Of a stretch of DNA of 64,000 nt, positions 8,186-17,410 are shown one piece after another. Both the position numbers and the translations under genes were made by a program. The stretch comes from Stenotrophomonas_A sp035629025. GTDB lineage: Bacteria; Pseudomonadota; Gammaproteobacteria; Xanthomonadales; Xanthomonadaceae. Under the pieces are notes generated by a model. It searched no databases. It was given only the letters and a program-made list of their open reading frames with translations, and was not told the origin of the DNA. The DNA is taken from assembly GCA_035629025.1 (NCBI GenBank), contig DASPIU010000076.1, positions 135,316-199,315 of the forward strand, read 5' to 3'. Each line of letters opens with the position of its first letter. Position 1 is the stretch's first letter.

Positions 8186-10165
8186 TCAGCGGCTGCCCGC
8201 CGTGTCCGCCGTGCTCGCCGCATTGGCCGTGTTTGGCGTGTTGCAGACGAAGGCCTTGCGCTTGTCCTGCAACGTGCCTACGAGACGGTCGCTCAGCGGT
8301 AGCGCATCACCATTGAGACGCCAGTCGTAGATCACGCTGAAGGCGAGTACGCGCGCGACATAGTCGCGGGTTTCCTTGTAGCTGATGGTCTCGATCCAGA
8401 AGTCCGGGTCGTGCGTGGGCCGCTGGTCGAGCCAGCGCGCGGCCGGTGTCGGCCCGGCGTTGTAGGCGGCAATGGTGACGTAAGGCTGGCCGTACTTGTC
8501 GAGCAGCTGGCGCAGGTAGGCGCTGCCGATGGCGATGTTGGTGTCCGGGTCGTACAGGCTGGCCGCGCCGCCATAACTGGAAAGGCCAATGCGCTTGGCC
8601 ACGCCGCTGCCGGTACCTGGCAGCACCTGCATCAGGCCCATGGCATTGGCCGGCGAGCGCGCGTTGGGGTTGAACACGCTCTCGGCACGGATTTCCGCGG
8701 CAATCCACGCCGGGTCCAGCGCGTTGCGCGCAGCCTCGCGACGGATCGCGTCGCCGTGGTGCAGCGGGAAGCGCAGCGTGTACAGGCGCTGTTCCTCCGG
8801 CTTCTTGCCCAGGCCGAACACCGCGCGGTCGAACCATCCGATTTCGCTGGCAGCCTCCACCGCCAGGCGGCGCTGGGTGTCGTCGAAGCGGCTCAGCGCG
8901 TCGTTCCACTCCAGCGTTGCCCAGCCGCTGCGATCAAGCCGGAACAGCTCCAGCGCGCGCACCAGCGCCGGGTCGCGCGCCACCGCCGCACGCGCCTGCG
9001 CGCTGTCGTTGGGCTGCCACGGACACAGCACATAGGGCAGCTTCACCCGGTCGGCGGCGAGAAAGCCGTGGAAGGTCGGGCTCTGCGCGGCGTTGCGATA
9101 CCACGCCTGCGCTTCGCTGGCGCGGCCGCTCTTCTCGGCCAGCCGCGCGCGGAAATACTGCCAGCGCGAATCGTCGCGCTGCGCCGGCGGCATCTTTTCG
9201 ATCCCCGCCAGTGCCGCCGGCCAGTCGCCGCGCGCCATTGCCTCGCGCACGCGCCACTCGCGCAGGCGTTCGTCATAGGCGGCCTCGGGCACGGCCTGCA
9301 GGCGGCGCGCCGAGTCGGGCAGGTAGGACGCCACCGTCCACAGCGCGATCTGGTACAGGACCTTGCCGCGCTGCGTGGCGTCCAGGCTTAGCGCATCGGC
9401 CACGCCGGGCAGCAGCCGTTCGGCTGCATCCGGGTCGGCCTTGGCCAGTGCCGACAGGCCAGCCACCGCCATGCGCTGGCTGCGCTCGGTGCGCGGCCAG
9501 GCCAGGGCGCGGCTATCGGCGCGGGCGACGAAGGCAGCGTAGTCATTGGCTTGCGCCTGTTCGGCCGCGGGCAGGCCGGCGGCGGCGGCGCGCATCACCG
9601 CCGGCTGCTGTTCGTCGGCGGCAGCTTCGATGCGCTGCCAGCGCAGGCCGGCGTCGAGGCCGCCGCGCGCCTGCAGTGCGGTGAACACCGCATCGCAGGC
9701 ATCGGGCAGGGACTTGCCGCTGCTGCGCCACAGTGCCTGGGCATCGCTGGTCCACGCCGCATCGGCGCGACCCAGCGCCTGCCGCGCATTGAGCTCGGCG
9801 CAGCGCAGGCCGGTGTTGTCGGTGGGCTTCCAGTTCGCAAGCAGGGTGTGCCAGTCCTCGCGCCGCGCAACGGCCGGCAGCCACACCGAACGGAATGCCT
9901 CGGCCACCGCCTGGCCCTGGTAGCGGCGCAGGAAATCCTGCGCGGTGGCGGTGTCCACGGTGTCGATGTTGCGCTTGAGCGTCGCGTACTCCAGCCAGCC
10001 GTAGACCGGGCTGGCGCGCAGCCCGGGGGCACTGGCGGCATCGGCGCGGCCGGCTTCGGCCGCTTCCAGCGCGGCGCGCATGGCCAGGGTGGTCTGCGCG
10101 CTGGCGGCAAACGAGGCGGCGGCCAGGGCCAGCGCGATACACAGGGGTGGCAGCGGATTGTTCAT
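8186..10165 (-). CDS. slt: soluble lytic murein transglycosylase (Slt70 type)
   Basis: Periplasmic enzyme cleaving the MurNAc-GlcNAc bond of peptidoglycan with 1,6-anhydro product formation. The 659-residue protein has a signal peptide ending AASAQ, a long alpha-superhelical domain (about residues 25-450) and a C-terminal goose-lysozyme-like SLT domain. The latter shows AEIRAESVFNPNARSPANAM (catalytic Glu near residue 491) and GLMQVLPGT, then YNAGP. Start taken at 10165 because it begins directly at the signal peptide; the longer frame adds an unlikely basic N-terminus. It is upstream of cca in the same direction and divergent from a TonB receptor. Confidence 0.92.
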   Translation of the reverse strand: MNNPLPPLCIALALAAASFAASAQTTLAMRAALEAAEAGRADAASAPGLRASPVYGWLEYATLKRNIDTVDTATAQDFLRRYQGQAVAEAFRSVWLPAVARREDWHTLLANWKPTDNTGLRCAELNARQALGRADAAWTSDAQALWRSSGKSLPDACDAVFTALQARGGLDAGLRWQRIEAAADEQQPAVMRAAAAGLPAAEQAQANDYAAFVARADSRALAWPRTERSQRMAVAGLSALAKADPDAAERLLPGVADALSLDATQRGKVLYQIALWTVASYLPDSARRLQAVPEAAYDERLREWRVREAMARGDWPAALAGIEKMPPAQRDDSRWQYFRARLAEKSGRASEAQAWYRNAAQSPTFHGFLAADRVKLPYVLCPWQPNDSAQARAAVARDPALVRALELFRLDRSGWATLEWNDALSRFDDTQRRLAVEAASEIGWFDRAVFGLGKKPEEQRLYTLRFPLHHGDAIRREAARNALDPAWIAAEIRAESVFNPNARSPANAMGLMQVLPGTGSGVAKRIGLSSYGGAASLYDPDTNIAIGSAYLRQLLDKYGQPYVTIAAYNAGPTPAARWLDQRPTHDPDFWIETISYKETRDYVARVLAFSVIYDWRLNGDALPLSDRLVGTLQDKRKAFVCNTPNTANAASTADTAGSR

Positions 10166-10470
10166 GGTTTCAAGAGGATAACGGCCGGCGGTGAACAGCC
10201 GTGACGACAGCTTCTCGGTAATGGGTAGCCGGTGATTGTGCGTTGCCACGGCGCTCGATGCGCCGCGCAAGGCCGCTGTTGTGCGTTTGCGCGGGCCTCG
10301 CATTCATCCGCCGGCAAGCGCGGCGCCGCATCGGCGTGGCCCGCGCCGCGGGCCACAGCATCCCGAAGCCCGCGCTTGTCACCGCTTCACGATTTGTTTA
10401 CAAAGCATCCAAGCCGCTGCGGCGCAGGGTGACGTTGCGGCCGTCCCATCCCCTTTGGAGAGAGAGCCGG
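10166..10470. other. divergent intergenic region slt / TonB receptor
   Basis: About 305 bp with no credible gene. The end nearest the receptor holds TTTGT-TT-ACAAA (10393-10404), a small inverted repeat that may be an operator, and GGAGAGAGAGCC (10457-10468) as ribosome binding site for the receptor. Promoters for both genes should lie here; I see no strong -35/-10 pair. Confidence 0.5.
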
Positions 10471-13332
10471 ATGAGTACCCCGCGCCGCGATTCCCGCCGT
10501 CTCGCCCTCGCCCTGGCGGTGGCCGTGCTGCCTGCCGCAGCCTGGGCACAGGACGCAGCCGACAGCAGCGCCCCGACCCGCACGCTGGACAAGGTGGAAG
10601 TCACCGGCACGCGCATCAAGACCGCCGAGATGCAGGGCCAGGTGCCGGTGCAGACGCTGAGCCGCGCCGATATCGAGCGCACCGGCCTGCAGTCAATCGG
10701 CGAGGTGCTGCAGCAATTGACCGCTTCGGGCTCGGCGCTCAATACCAAATTCAATTCCTCCGGCAACTTCGGCTTCCCGGCCGATGGTGCCGGCGTGGGC
10801 GCGGGCTCCTCGCAGGTGGACCTGCGCCATCTCGGCAGCAAGCGTGTGCTGGTGCTGGTCGATGGCGTGCGCTGGGTCAACGAGTCCTCGGCCTCCGGCG
10901 TCGGCGCGGCGGTGGATCTCAACACGTTGCCGCTGGCACTGGTCGAGCGCATCGAGGTGCTGGAAGACGGTGCCTCGGCGCTGTACGGCTCGGACGCGGT
11001 ATCCGGCGTGGTCAACATCATCACCCGGCGCGAGTTCGACGGCGCCCAGGTCACGCTCAACTACGGCCAATACGGCAAGGGCGATGGCGATACGCGCGGC
11101 GTGGACCTGGCCTGGGGCACGCAGGCCGACCGCTACAGCCTCTTCATCGGGGCCAGCTACTTCAAGCAGGACCCGGTGTGGGCACGCGACCGCGCGCAAT
11201 CGCGCCTGCCGGTACCGGGGACCGGCGTGGCACTCGGCAGTTCGGCCACGCCGGATGGCCGCTTCGACTTCATCGATCCCAACACCGGCGCGCAGCAGTC
11301 GCTCACGCCCAACGCCGGCGGCAGTGGCGCGCCGACCTATGACGGCAGTGCCGGCTGCGCGCGCAGCGACAGCTACCACTGCTTCACCTCGGATGACCGT
11401 TACAACTTCGCCAGCGAGAACCTGCTGCTGACGCCGTCCGAGCGCAAGAGCGTGTTCGGCCAGTTCCGCTTCTTCTTCAACGACGACATGCAGTGGTACT
11501 TGAAGGCGCTGGGCAACCGTCGCGAATCACGCAACCAGTCCGCGCCCGAGCCGATCTTCCTCGGTCCGGAAGGCGCCACCGGCAATCCGCTGGCCGACAA
11601 CATCGTCATTTCCGCCGCCAATCCGTACAACCCGTTCGGCTTTGCGCTGGATTCGTCGGACAACCTGATCATGATCGGCCGCCGCCCGGTGGAAGGCGGC
11701 CCGCGCGTGTTCGAGCAGCGCGTGGATACCAGCTACTTCGCCACCGGCTTCATCGGCACCTTCGAGACCTCGTGGCGGACCTGGTACTGGGACGCCAACG
11801 CGATGTACAGCCGCAGCAAGGCCGAGCAGACCAACACCGGCAGCTACAACATCTACAACATCGCCCTGGCCCTGGGCGACCCGGCCGCCTGCGCGGCGGT
11901 GGCAGGCTGCGTGCCGCTCAACATCTTCGGCGGCGCCGGCAGCATCACCCGCGACATGCTCGGCTGGATCCAGCCAGTGGTGCACGACCGCAGCCAGAAC
12001 GAACTGAGCCTGTTCTCGGCCAACCTCAGCAGCGAACTGCTGCAACTGCCGGCCGGCGCGGTGTCCTTCGCCACCGGCGTGGAGCACCGCCGCTACGAGG
12101 GCTGGTACCAGCCCGATCCGTTGACCGTCGCCGGCCATTACAACGGCGTGCCGTCGCAGCCCACCTCGGGCAGCTACGACGTCAACGAGGCCTACGTCGA
12201 GTTGAGCGTGCCGGTGTTTGCCGGCTCCAGGTTCGGTGACCGCCTCGACCTCAGCCTGGCCGGGCGCTATTCGGACTATTCGACCTTCGGCAGCGAGTTC
12301 ACCCCCAAGTACGGGCTGCGCTGGCAGGTCACCGACGAACTGGTGCTGCGCACCAGCTGGGCCGAAGGTTTCCGCGCGCCGACCATCGGCGAGTTGTACG
12401 GCTCGGCGGCGCGTGCCGACCTGGTGCTGGTCGATCCCTGCTCGAACGGCAACAACGCCGCCAACTGCAGCGCGCTAGGCGTGCCGGCCGGCTTCCAGCA
12501 GGCCAACCCGCAGATTTCGGTGACCACCGGCGGCAACCGCGAGCTGCAACCGGAGCGCGCGCGCAGCTTCAACGCCGGCTTCGTGTGGAGCCCGTGGTTC
12601 GGCAACAACGCGCCGTGGTCGGACCGGTTCGATATCGAGGTGTCGTTCTACCGCCACCACGTGGATGACGCCATCCAGGCCATCGACGCGCAAACCCAGC
12701 TCGACCTGTGCGTGCAGACGCTGGATGCGCAGTACTGCGACGGCATCAGCCGCGCGGCCACCGGTGGCATCAATGGCTTCAACAACCGCCTCACCAACTT
12801 GGGTTCGATCAAGACCGACGGCTGGGACGTGGATCTGTTCTGGACGCTGCCGATCAGCACCTGGGGTCGCTTCAAGGTGTCGTGGCAGAACACCCTCGTC
12901 GGCCGCTACGAAGCGGTGGGCGCGGCGGGTCAGCGGCAGCCGCAGCGGCCGGGCGTGGAGGTCAACGACAGTTCCATTCCCGAATGGAGCAGCAACCTCG
13001 CACTGGACTGGAACCTGGGTGCCTGGAACGCGACCTGGCGCATGCGCCACATTTCCGGCCTGCGCGAATCCTGCGGCAACGCGGTGGATTTCCCGGTGTG
13101 CCCGGACCCGGCTGGCAACCGCCACGACATGGGCTCGGTGACCTATAGCGACGTGCAGCTGGGTTATCGCTTCGAGTGGCTGTCCGGCCTGCAGTTGAGT
13201 GCCGGCATCAACAACCTGTTCGACAAGGACCCGCCGATCTGCCTGTCGTGTTCGCTCAATGGCTACGACGCTTCGACGTATGACATTCCGGGTGGGCGGT
13301 ATTGGTATGTGCGGGCGGATGTGCGGTTCTGA
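10471..13332 (+). CDS. TonB-dependent outer-membrane receptor
   Basis: Energised outer-membrane importer for a large or scarce nutrient. The 953-residue protein has a signal peptide ending AAWAQ, a plug domain (DKVEVTGTRIKT near residue 43, then DGVRWV and VEVLEDGASALYGSDAVSGV-type sequence near 165) and a 22-strand barrel with RTSWAEGFRAPTIGELYGS near 630. It ends in an aromatic beta strand, WYVRADVRF. GGAGAGAGAG precedes the ATG. Xanthomonadaceae have many such receptors, often for carbohydrates. Nothing adjacent shows the substrate; the nag operon is 5 kb away. Cysteine pairs in extracellular loops are visible. Confidence 0.92.
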   Translation: MSTPRRDSRRLALALAVAVLPAAAWAQDAADSSAPTRTLDKVEVTGTRIKTAEMQGQVPVQTLSRADIERTGLQSIGEVLQQLTASGSALNTKFNSSGNFGFPADGAGVGAGSSQVDLRHLGSKRVLVLVDGVRWVNESSASGVGAAVDLNTLPLALVERIEVLEDGASALYGSDAVSGVVNIITRREFDGAQVTLNYGQYGKGDGDTRGVDLAWGTQADRYSLFIGASYFKQDPVWARDRAQSRLPVPGTGVALGSSATPDGRFDFIDPNTGAQQSLTPNAGGSGAPTYDGSAGCARSDSYHCFTSDDRYNFASENLLLTPSERKSVFGQFRFFFNDDMQWYLKALGNRRESRNQSAPEPIFLGPEGATGNPLADNIVISAANPYNPFGFALDSSDNLIMIGRRPVEGGPRVFEQRVDTSYFATGFIGTFETSWRTWYWDANAMYSRSKAEQTNTGSYNIYNIALALGDPAACAAVAGCVPLNIFGGAGSITRDMLGWIQPVVHDRSQNELSLFSANLSSELLQLPAGAVSFATGVEHRRYEGWYQPDPLTVAGHYNGVPSQPTSGSYDVNEAYVELSVPVFAGSRFGDRLDLSLAGRYSDYSTFGSEFTPKYGLRWQVTDELVLRTSWAEGFRAPTIGELYGSAARADLVLVDPCSNGNNAANCSALGVPAGFQQANPQISVTTGGNRELQPERARSFNAGFVWSPWFGNNAPWSDRFDIEVSFYRHHVDDAIQAIDAQTQLDLCVQTLDAQYCDGISRAATGGINGFNNRLTNLGSIKTDGWDVDLFWTLPISTWGRFKVSWQNTLVGRYEAVGAAGQRQPQRPGVEVNDSSIPEWSSNLALDWNLGAWNATWRMRHISGLRESCGNAVDFPVCPDPAGNRHDMGSVTYSDVQLGYRFEWLSGLQLSAGINNLFDKDPPICLSCSLNGYDASTYDIPGGRYWYVRADVRF

Positions 13333-13340
13333 GGCGGGGC

Positions 13341-13359
13341 GGCTGTAGGAGCGGCAGCC
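13341..13359. terminator. short hairpin between convergent genes
   Basis: GGCTG (13341-13345) pairs with CAGCC (13355-13359) across a 9-base loop. It sits between the stops of the receptor and the EEP gene. There is no T tract, so termination activity is uncertain. TGTAGGAGCGGC inside it resembles the head of a repeat common in Pseudomonas and Xanthomonas genomes. Confidence 0.35.
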
Positions 13360-13363
13360 ATCC

Positions 13364-14140
13364 CTATGTCTTCAACAGCGACGCCGGCACCTGCAACTCC
13401 ATTCCAATCGCCAGGTGATCGGAGAATGCGGCGGGGATCGCCTCGGTATGGCCCACGCCCAGGCCGTTGCTGACCAGGATGTGGTCGATCGCCCGCTCCG
13501 GGCGCCAGCTGGGGAAGGTCGGCACCGCCGACGCCGGCGGTTGCAGCCGCGTCTTCTTGTACAGCAACTGCATTTCCGGGCGATCAGCGACACAGTTGAA
13601 GTCGCCCATCAGCACCACGTTGGGGTGGTCGCTCAGCAATTCGGCAATGAACGACAACTGCGACATGCGCGAGTTCGCGCCCAGCGACAGGTGCGCCACC
13701 GCCACCGCCAGCCCTTCGGCGCCTTCGCCGAACTTCGCCAGCAGGATGCCGCGGCCGCCGATGCGGCCCGGCAAGGCGTGGTCCTGCACCTCCACCGGTT
13801 CCAGCTTGCTGAGCAGGCCGTTGGCACTGGAGGCCACGCCGCCCATGCGCCGGTTGGGCTGGTGCGTCCAGTAGTGGAAGCCGGCGCGCTCGGCCAGGTA
13901 GTGGGTCTGGTTGGTGAAGCCAGAGCGCAGGCTGCCGGGGTCGGACTCGTTGAGCCCGACGATGTCGCGGTCGCCGGCCAGCTGCGCGATGGTGTCCAGG
14001 CTGCTGCGCTTGCGGCCCATCGGCAACGCATGCGACCAGCTGCGGGTGACGTAGTCGCTGTAGCGCCGCGTGCTGCTGCCGGCCTGGATATTGGCCGTCA
14101 GCAGCCGCAGGGTACGCGTCGAGGTGGGGGACGAGGACAC
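13364..14140 (-). CDS. endonuclease/exonuclease/phosphatase family protein
   Basis: Metal-dependent phosphoesterase of the EEP superfamily, 258 residues. Visible active-site blocks are LLTANIQAG near residue 13, LNESDPGS near 58, HLSLGA near 148, MGDFNCVAD near 176 and the C-terminal IDHILVS plus SDHLA near 214 and 240. There is no signal peptide, so the protein is probably cytoplasmic; substrate (nucleic acid, nucleotide or lipid head group) cannot be told. The start is GTG, 23 bp after the stop of the thiol:disulfide lipoprotein gene, and an in-frame ATG is not available at the N-terminus. It is the last gene of a dsb-dsb-EEP run. Confidence 0.85.
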   Translation of the reverse strand: MSSSPTSTRTLRLLTANIQAGSSTRRYSDYVTRSWSHALPMGRKRSSLDTIAQLAGDRDIVGLNESDPGSLRSGFTNQTHYLAERAGFHYWTHQPNRRMGGVASSANGLLSKLEPVEVQDHALPGRIGGRGILLAKFGEGAEGLAVAVAHLSLGANSRMSQLSFIAELLSDHPNVVLMGDFNCVADRPEMQLLYKKTRLQPPASAVPTFPSWRPERAIDHILVSNGLGVGHTEAIPAAFSDHLAIGMELQVPASLLKT

Positions 14141-14162
14141 GTTCGCGATGGGGCCGGTCAGG

Positions 14163-15014
14163 TCACTGCTGCCTGGCGCTGCGCTCGCGCGCGATCAGGT
14201 GGTCGGCAATGCGCAGCATGTCCTGGTAGCTGGTGCCCTTGACCAGGTACTTGCCGTTGACCACCAGCGACGGCGTGCCACTGATCTTGCTGCGCAGCGC
14301 GAACTGCTTGGCGCGGTTGGTCTTGGCGGCGACGCCGAAGCTGGCCATGGTGTTGGCGAACACCTTGGGGTCCACGCCATGCTTGCCGTAGAAGGCGGCG
14401 ATGTCTTCCACCGAATCACGGCCGCGCTCGCCCTTCAGGCTCTGCTCGACGTGGATGGCGTTGTACAGCGCGTCGTGGGTCTTCTCCTGCACGCCCAGGG
14501 TCTCGGCGGCGTAGAAGGCGCGCGCGTAGTCATCCCAGGTGCCGCCGAACATCGCCGGCACGTACACGAACTGCACGTCCGAAGGCAGGCCCGCCTTCCA
14601 CGAGCTCACCAGCGGCTGGAAGCGGAAACAGGCCGGGCACACATAGCCGAACACCTCGGCCACTTCGATCTTGCCGGCGGCCTGCAGGTAGGGCTGCCCG
14701 CCTTCGATCAGCAGATAGTCGGTGCCTTCCACCGGTGCCGGGCCGCTGGGCGGCTGCGCATTGACCGGCGGCTGGTGGCCGGCTTCGGCCGGGGTGCCGG
14801 CGGTGGCCTGTTCGGTGGACGCCGGGGTGCTGGCGCTGCCATCGGCGGCGGCCGCCGCGGTGCTGGCCGGGGCCGGCTCTGCCGGGGTGGCGGGGGCGGC
14901 GGCCGGGGCGCTGGCGCTGGTCTGCGCGGTGTCGGCGCTGCCGTCCTGCGGCTTGCAGGCCACCAGCAGGAGGGGCAACACGGCCATCAGGGTCAGGGCA
15001 AAGCGGGTCTTCAT
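14163..15014 (-). CDS. DsbA-family thiol:disulfide lipoprotein
   Basis: Periplasmic thiol-disulfide oxidoreductase, 283 residues. The N-terminus carries a lipoprotein signal with LLLVAC (lipidated Cys near residue 20). A linker of about 75 residues rich in Ala, Pro, Thr and Ser would let the domain reach away from the membrane. The thioredoxin/DsbA domain starts near residue 95; the redox motif is CPAC within FGYVCPACFRF, and the cis-proline loop is GTPSLVVNGKYLV. The DsbA dipeptide is Pro-Ala rather than Pro-His, which may change its redox potential. It follows the DsbA gene below by 81 bp on the same strand and has clear similarity to it, suggesting tandem duplication. Confidence 0.88.
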   Translation of the reverse strand: MKTRFALTLMAVLPLLLVACKPQDGSADTAQTSASAPAAAPATPAEPAPASTAAAAADGSASTPASTEQATAGTPAEAGHQPPVNAQPPSGPAPVEGTDYLLIEGGQPYLQAAGKIEVAEVFGYVCPACFRFQPLVSSWKAGLPSDVQFVYVPAMFGGTWDDYARAFYAAETLGVQEKTHDALYNAIHVEQSLKGERGRDSVEDIAAFYGKHGVDPKVFANTMASFGVAAKTNRAKQFALRSKISGTPSLVVNGKYLVKGTSYQDMLRIADHLIARERSARQQ

Positions 15015-15095
15015 CGGTGAATCTCCAGCGGGAAAGCGGAAAGGCAGAGGCCGCGCACGGATGATGCATGGCCCCCGGTCAAGGGCGGCTGAAGC

Positions 15096-15743
15096 TCAGC
15101 GCGCGCCGGCGCCGGCCTGGCTGCGGGCAATCAGCGCGTCGGCGTTGCGCAGCAGCTGGGTGAAGTCTCGCCCGCGCACCAGGTACACGCCATTGATGAT
15201 CAGCGCCGGTGTGCCCGGCACCTGCTCGCGCTGCACGAAGCTGCGCGCGGCCTGCAGCTTCGCGTTCACCGCATCGCTCTTGAGCGTGTCGATGAAGCGC
15301 GCCGGCTCGATGCCGTAACCGGCGTAGAACGTCGCCAGTTCCTGCGGGCTGACGTTCTGCGCCGGCAGCGTCTGCTTGTCGTGGATGGCCTGGAACATCG
15401 CCAGGTGGCTGCGCTTGGCCACGCCGAGCTGGTCGGCGGCGTAGTAGGCACGGGCGTAGGCATCCCAGTTGCCGCCAAAGGTCGCCGGCACCGGGGTGAA
15501 GCGCACGTTCTTCGGCAGCCTGGCCACCCATTGCGCCAGCTGCGGTTCAAAGTGCGCGCAATGCGGGCAGGTGTAGCCAAATACCTCCACCACCTCGATC
15601 TTGCCGGCCAGCGGCGCGAAGGGTTGGCCGCCTTCGATCTCGGTGTAGTCCACGCCGGGCACCAGCTCGGCAGCGGGCGCGGCGCTGGCCGCCAGCGGCA
15701 GCACGGCAAGGGCGGCGAACAGGATGCGGGACATCAGGCTCAT
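15096..15743 (-). CDS. dsbA: thiol:disulfide interchange protein DsbA
   Basis: Periplasmic oxidant that introduces disulfide bonds into exported proteins. It has 215 residues: a cleavable signal peptide ending AASAAPA, the redox motif CPHC in FGYTCPHCAHFEP, and the cis-Pro loop GTPALIINGVYLV. Both CPHC and size match classical DsbA. The neighbours are cytochrome c4 upstream and the lipidated DsbA-like protein downstream, a block that recurs in Xanthomonadaceae. No dsbB is in the window. Confidence 0.92.
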   Translation of the reverse strand: MSLMSRILFAALAVLPLAASAAPAAELVPGVDYTEIEGGQPFAPLAGKIEVVEVFGYTCPHCAHFEPQLAQWVARLPKNVRFTPVPATFGGNWDAYARAYYAADQLGVAKRSHLAMFQAIHDKQTLPAQNVSPQELATFYAGYGIEPARFIDTLKSDAVNAKLQAARSFVQREQVPGTPALIINGVYLVRGRDFTQLLRNADALIARSQAGAGAR

Positions 15744-15830
15744 AGCGGCTCCATGGGCAAAAACAAACGCCGGTCTGGGGACCGGCGTGGTGGGACAACG
15801 CCTGCTTGGACCGTGCGACCGGCCGCAGGT

Positions 15831-16628
15831 TCAGGACTTGGGCGGTGTGGCCTGGGCCAGCGCAGCGGCGGCCTCGTCGTCGGCGCGGTCGTGCAGGCCC
15901 TGGATGTAGCTGGCCAGTGCCTGGATTTCCTGCGCGGTCAGCGGCTTGGTCACCTGGGTCATGATATGGGACAGGGGCGTCTGGGTCTGCAGCGCAGTGC
16001 CGGCCTGATATTCCTGCAGGCGTCGCGCGACGTAGGCGGCATGCTGGCCGCTCACGTGCGGGTAGGCCGGGCCGGGATTGCCCGCGCCGGTCGGCCCATG
16101 GCAGGCCATGCACGCCGGGATGCCGCGCGCCACGTCGCCGCCGCGGTACAGCTGCTCGCCGATCTCGTAGAACTTCTTGTCCTTGTATGGGCCTTCGGTG
16201 ACCACGCTGTCGTCGGCCAGGCCGGCGCCGGACTTCTGCGTGGCGAAGTAGGCCCCCAGGTCGCGCATGTCCTGCGCGGTGAGGTCCTGCACGAACGGCA
16301 GCATCACCTGGACCGCGCCGCTGGTGCGCTGGCCGTTGCGGATCAGCGCGATCTGCTCGGCCACGTAGCGCTCGCTCTGCCCGGCGATGCGCGGATAGAT
16401 GTCGGCGGAAGGATTGCCGTCCGGCCCATGGCAGGCCGCGCAGGCCGCGGCCTTGGCCTGGCCGGCCTTGGCGTCGCCCCAGTGGGTCTTGGACAGATCG
16501 ATTTCCAATGGCGCCACGCGCACCGGAGCGTTGTCCGGCACCGGCACGACCGAAGTCTGGGCCAAGGCAACCGCGGCAATCACCGGTACAGCTAGGGCAG
16601 CAAAGGCAAGCACGCGAGCGTGGCGCAT
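15831..16628 (-). CDS. diheme cytochrome c4
   Basis: Periplasmic electron carrier, 265 residues with a Sec signal peptide ending VALAQ. Two covalent heme c sites are visible, CAACH near residue 61 and CMACH near residue 170. Each is followed by the same layout: GPDGNPSADIYPRIAGQ and GPTGAGNPGPAYPHVSGQ, so the two halves are internal duplicates, as in cytochrome c4. Such proteins donate electrons to cbb3 or other terminal oxidases. It is divergent from engB and precedes dsbA on the minus strand. Confidence 0.9.
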   Translation of the reverse strand: MRHARVLAFAALAVPVIAAVALAQTSVVPVPDNAPVRVAPLEIDLSKTHWGDAKAGQAKAAACAACHGPDGNPSADIYPRIAGQSERYVAEQIALIRNGQRTSGAVQVMLPFVQDLTAQDMRDLGAYFATQKSGAGLADDSVVTEGPYKDKKFYEIGEQLYRGGDVARGIPACMACHGPTGAGNPGPAYPHVSGQHAAYVARRLQEYQAGTALQTQTPLSHIMTQVTKPLTAQEIQALASYIQGLHDRADDEAAAALAQATPPKS

Positions 16629-16762
16629 CAGCTAGAGCTCCGTAAGAACCTGGACGTCTGCGTTGGGGCGTGGGGGCCGCAGTTGTGTCCGATTATCACG
16701 TTGCCTTTGCGCGGCGGTCAACGAAGCGCCTGCCCCGGGCCGGGACATGCGATCCTACGCAC

Positions 16763-17383
16763 ATGTCGCAACTCATCGAACGTGCCCAATATCTCCTTTC
16801 CGCCCACAATGCCAGGCAGCTGCCGGCCGATGGCGGGTACGAGGTCGCCTTTGCCGGCCGCTCCAATGCCGGCAAGTCCAGCGCGCTCAACGCGCTGACC
16901 CGGCAGAACAGCCTGGCGCGCGTGTCCAAGACCCCGGGGCGGACCCAGCAGCTGGTGTTCTTCCAGATCCAGCCCGAGCGCTACCTGGTGGACCTGCCCG
17001 GCTATGGTTATGCCAAGGTGCCGCAGGACCTGCAGGCGCACTGGCAGGCCTTCATCGACCAGTATTTCCGTACCCGCGAGGCCTTGCGCGGCCTGGTGGT
17101 GGTGATGGACATCCGCCATCCGCTCAAGGACTACGACAAGCAGATGCTGGGCTATGCGGTCGAACGCGGGCTGCCCGCGCATGCGCTGCTGACCAAGGCT
17201 GACAAGCTCGGCCGCGGCCAGCAGGCGCAGGCATTGCAGAAGGTACGCAAGGAACTGGGCTCGCTGTGGGCCGACAGCGTCAGCGTGCAGCTGTTCTCCG
17301 GCGAGTCGCGGCAAGGCGTGGACGAGCTGCGTGGCATTGTCGGCAACTGGCTCGGCCTGGGCGAAGAGCCCCCGGCAACCTGA
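16763..17383 (+). CDS. engB: ribosome biogenesis GTPase EngB/YihA
   Basis: Small GTPase needed for assembly of the large ribosomal subunit, 206 residues. G1 is GRSNAGKSSALNAL near residue 34, G2/switch SKTPGRTQ near 61, G3 DLPGYGYAKV near 80 and G4 TKADKL near 146. Start at 16763 (MSQLIERAQ) corresponds to the normal EngB N-terminus; the frame is open upstream but without a family match. The gene is divergent from cytochrome c4, an arrangement conserved in relatives. Confidence 0.94.
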   Translation: MSQLIERAQYLLSAHNARQLPADGGYEVAFAGRSNAGKSSALNALTRQNSLARVSKTPGRTQQLVFFQIQPERYLVDLPGYGYAKVPQDLQAHWQAFIDQYFRTREALRGLVVVMDIRHPLKDYDKQMLGYAVERGLPAHALLTKADKLGRGQQAQALQKVRKELGSLWADSVSVQLFSGESRQGVDELRGIVGNWLGLGEEPPAT

Positions 17384-17410
17384 GGATTGGCGCGCCGCGT
17401 CCGGCGCCGC

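Noticed and set aside
6692..8302. 536-residue open frame opposite cca
   Set aside because: Shadow of the well-supported cca gene, rich in Arg, Ala, Gln and His, with no domain.
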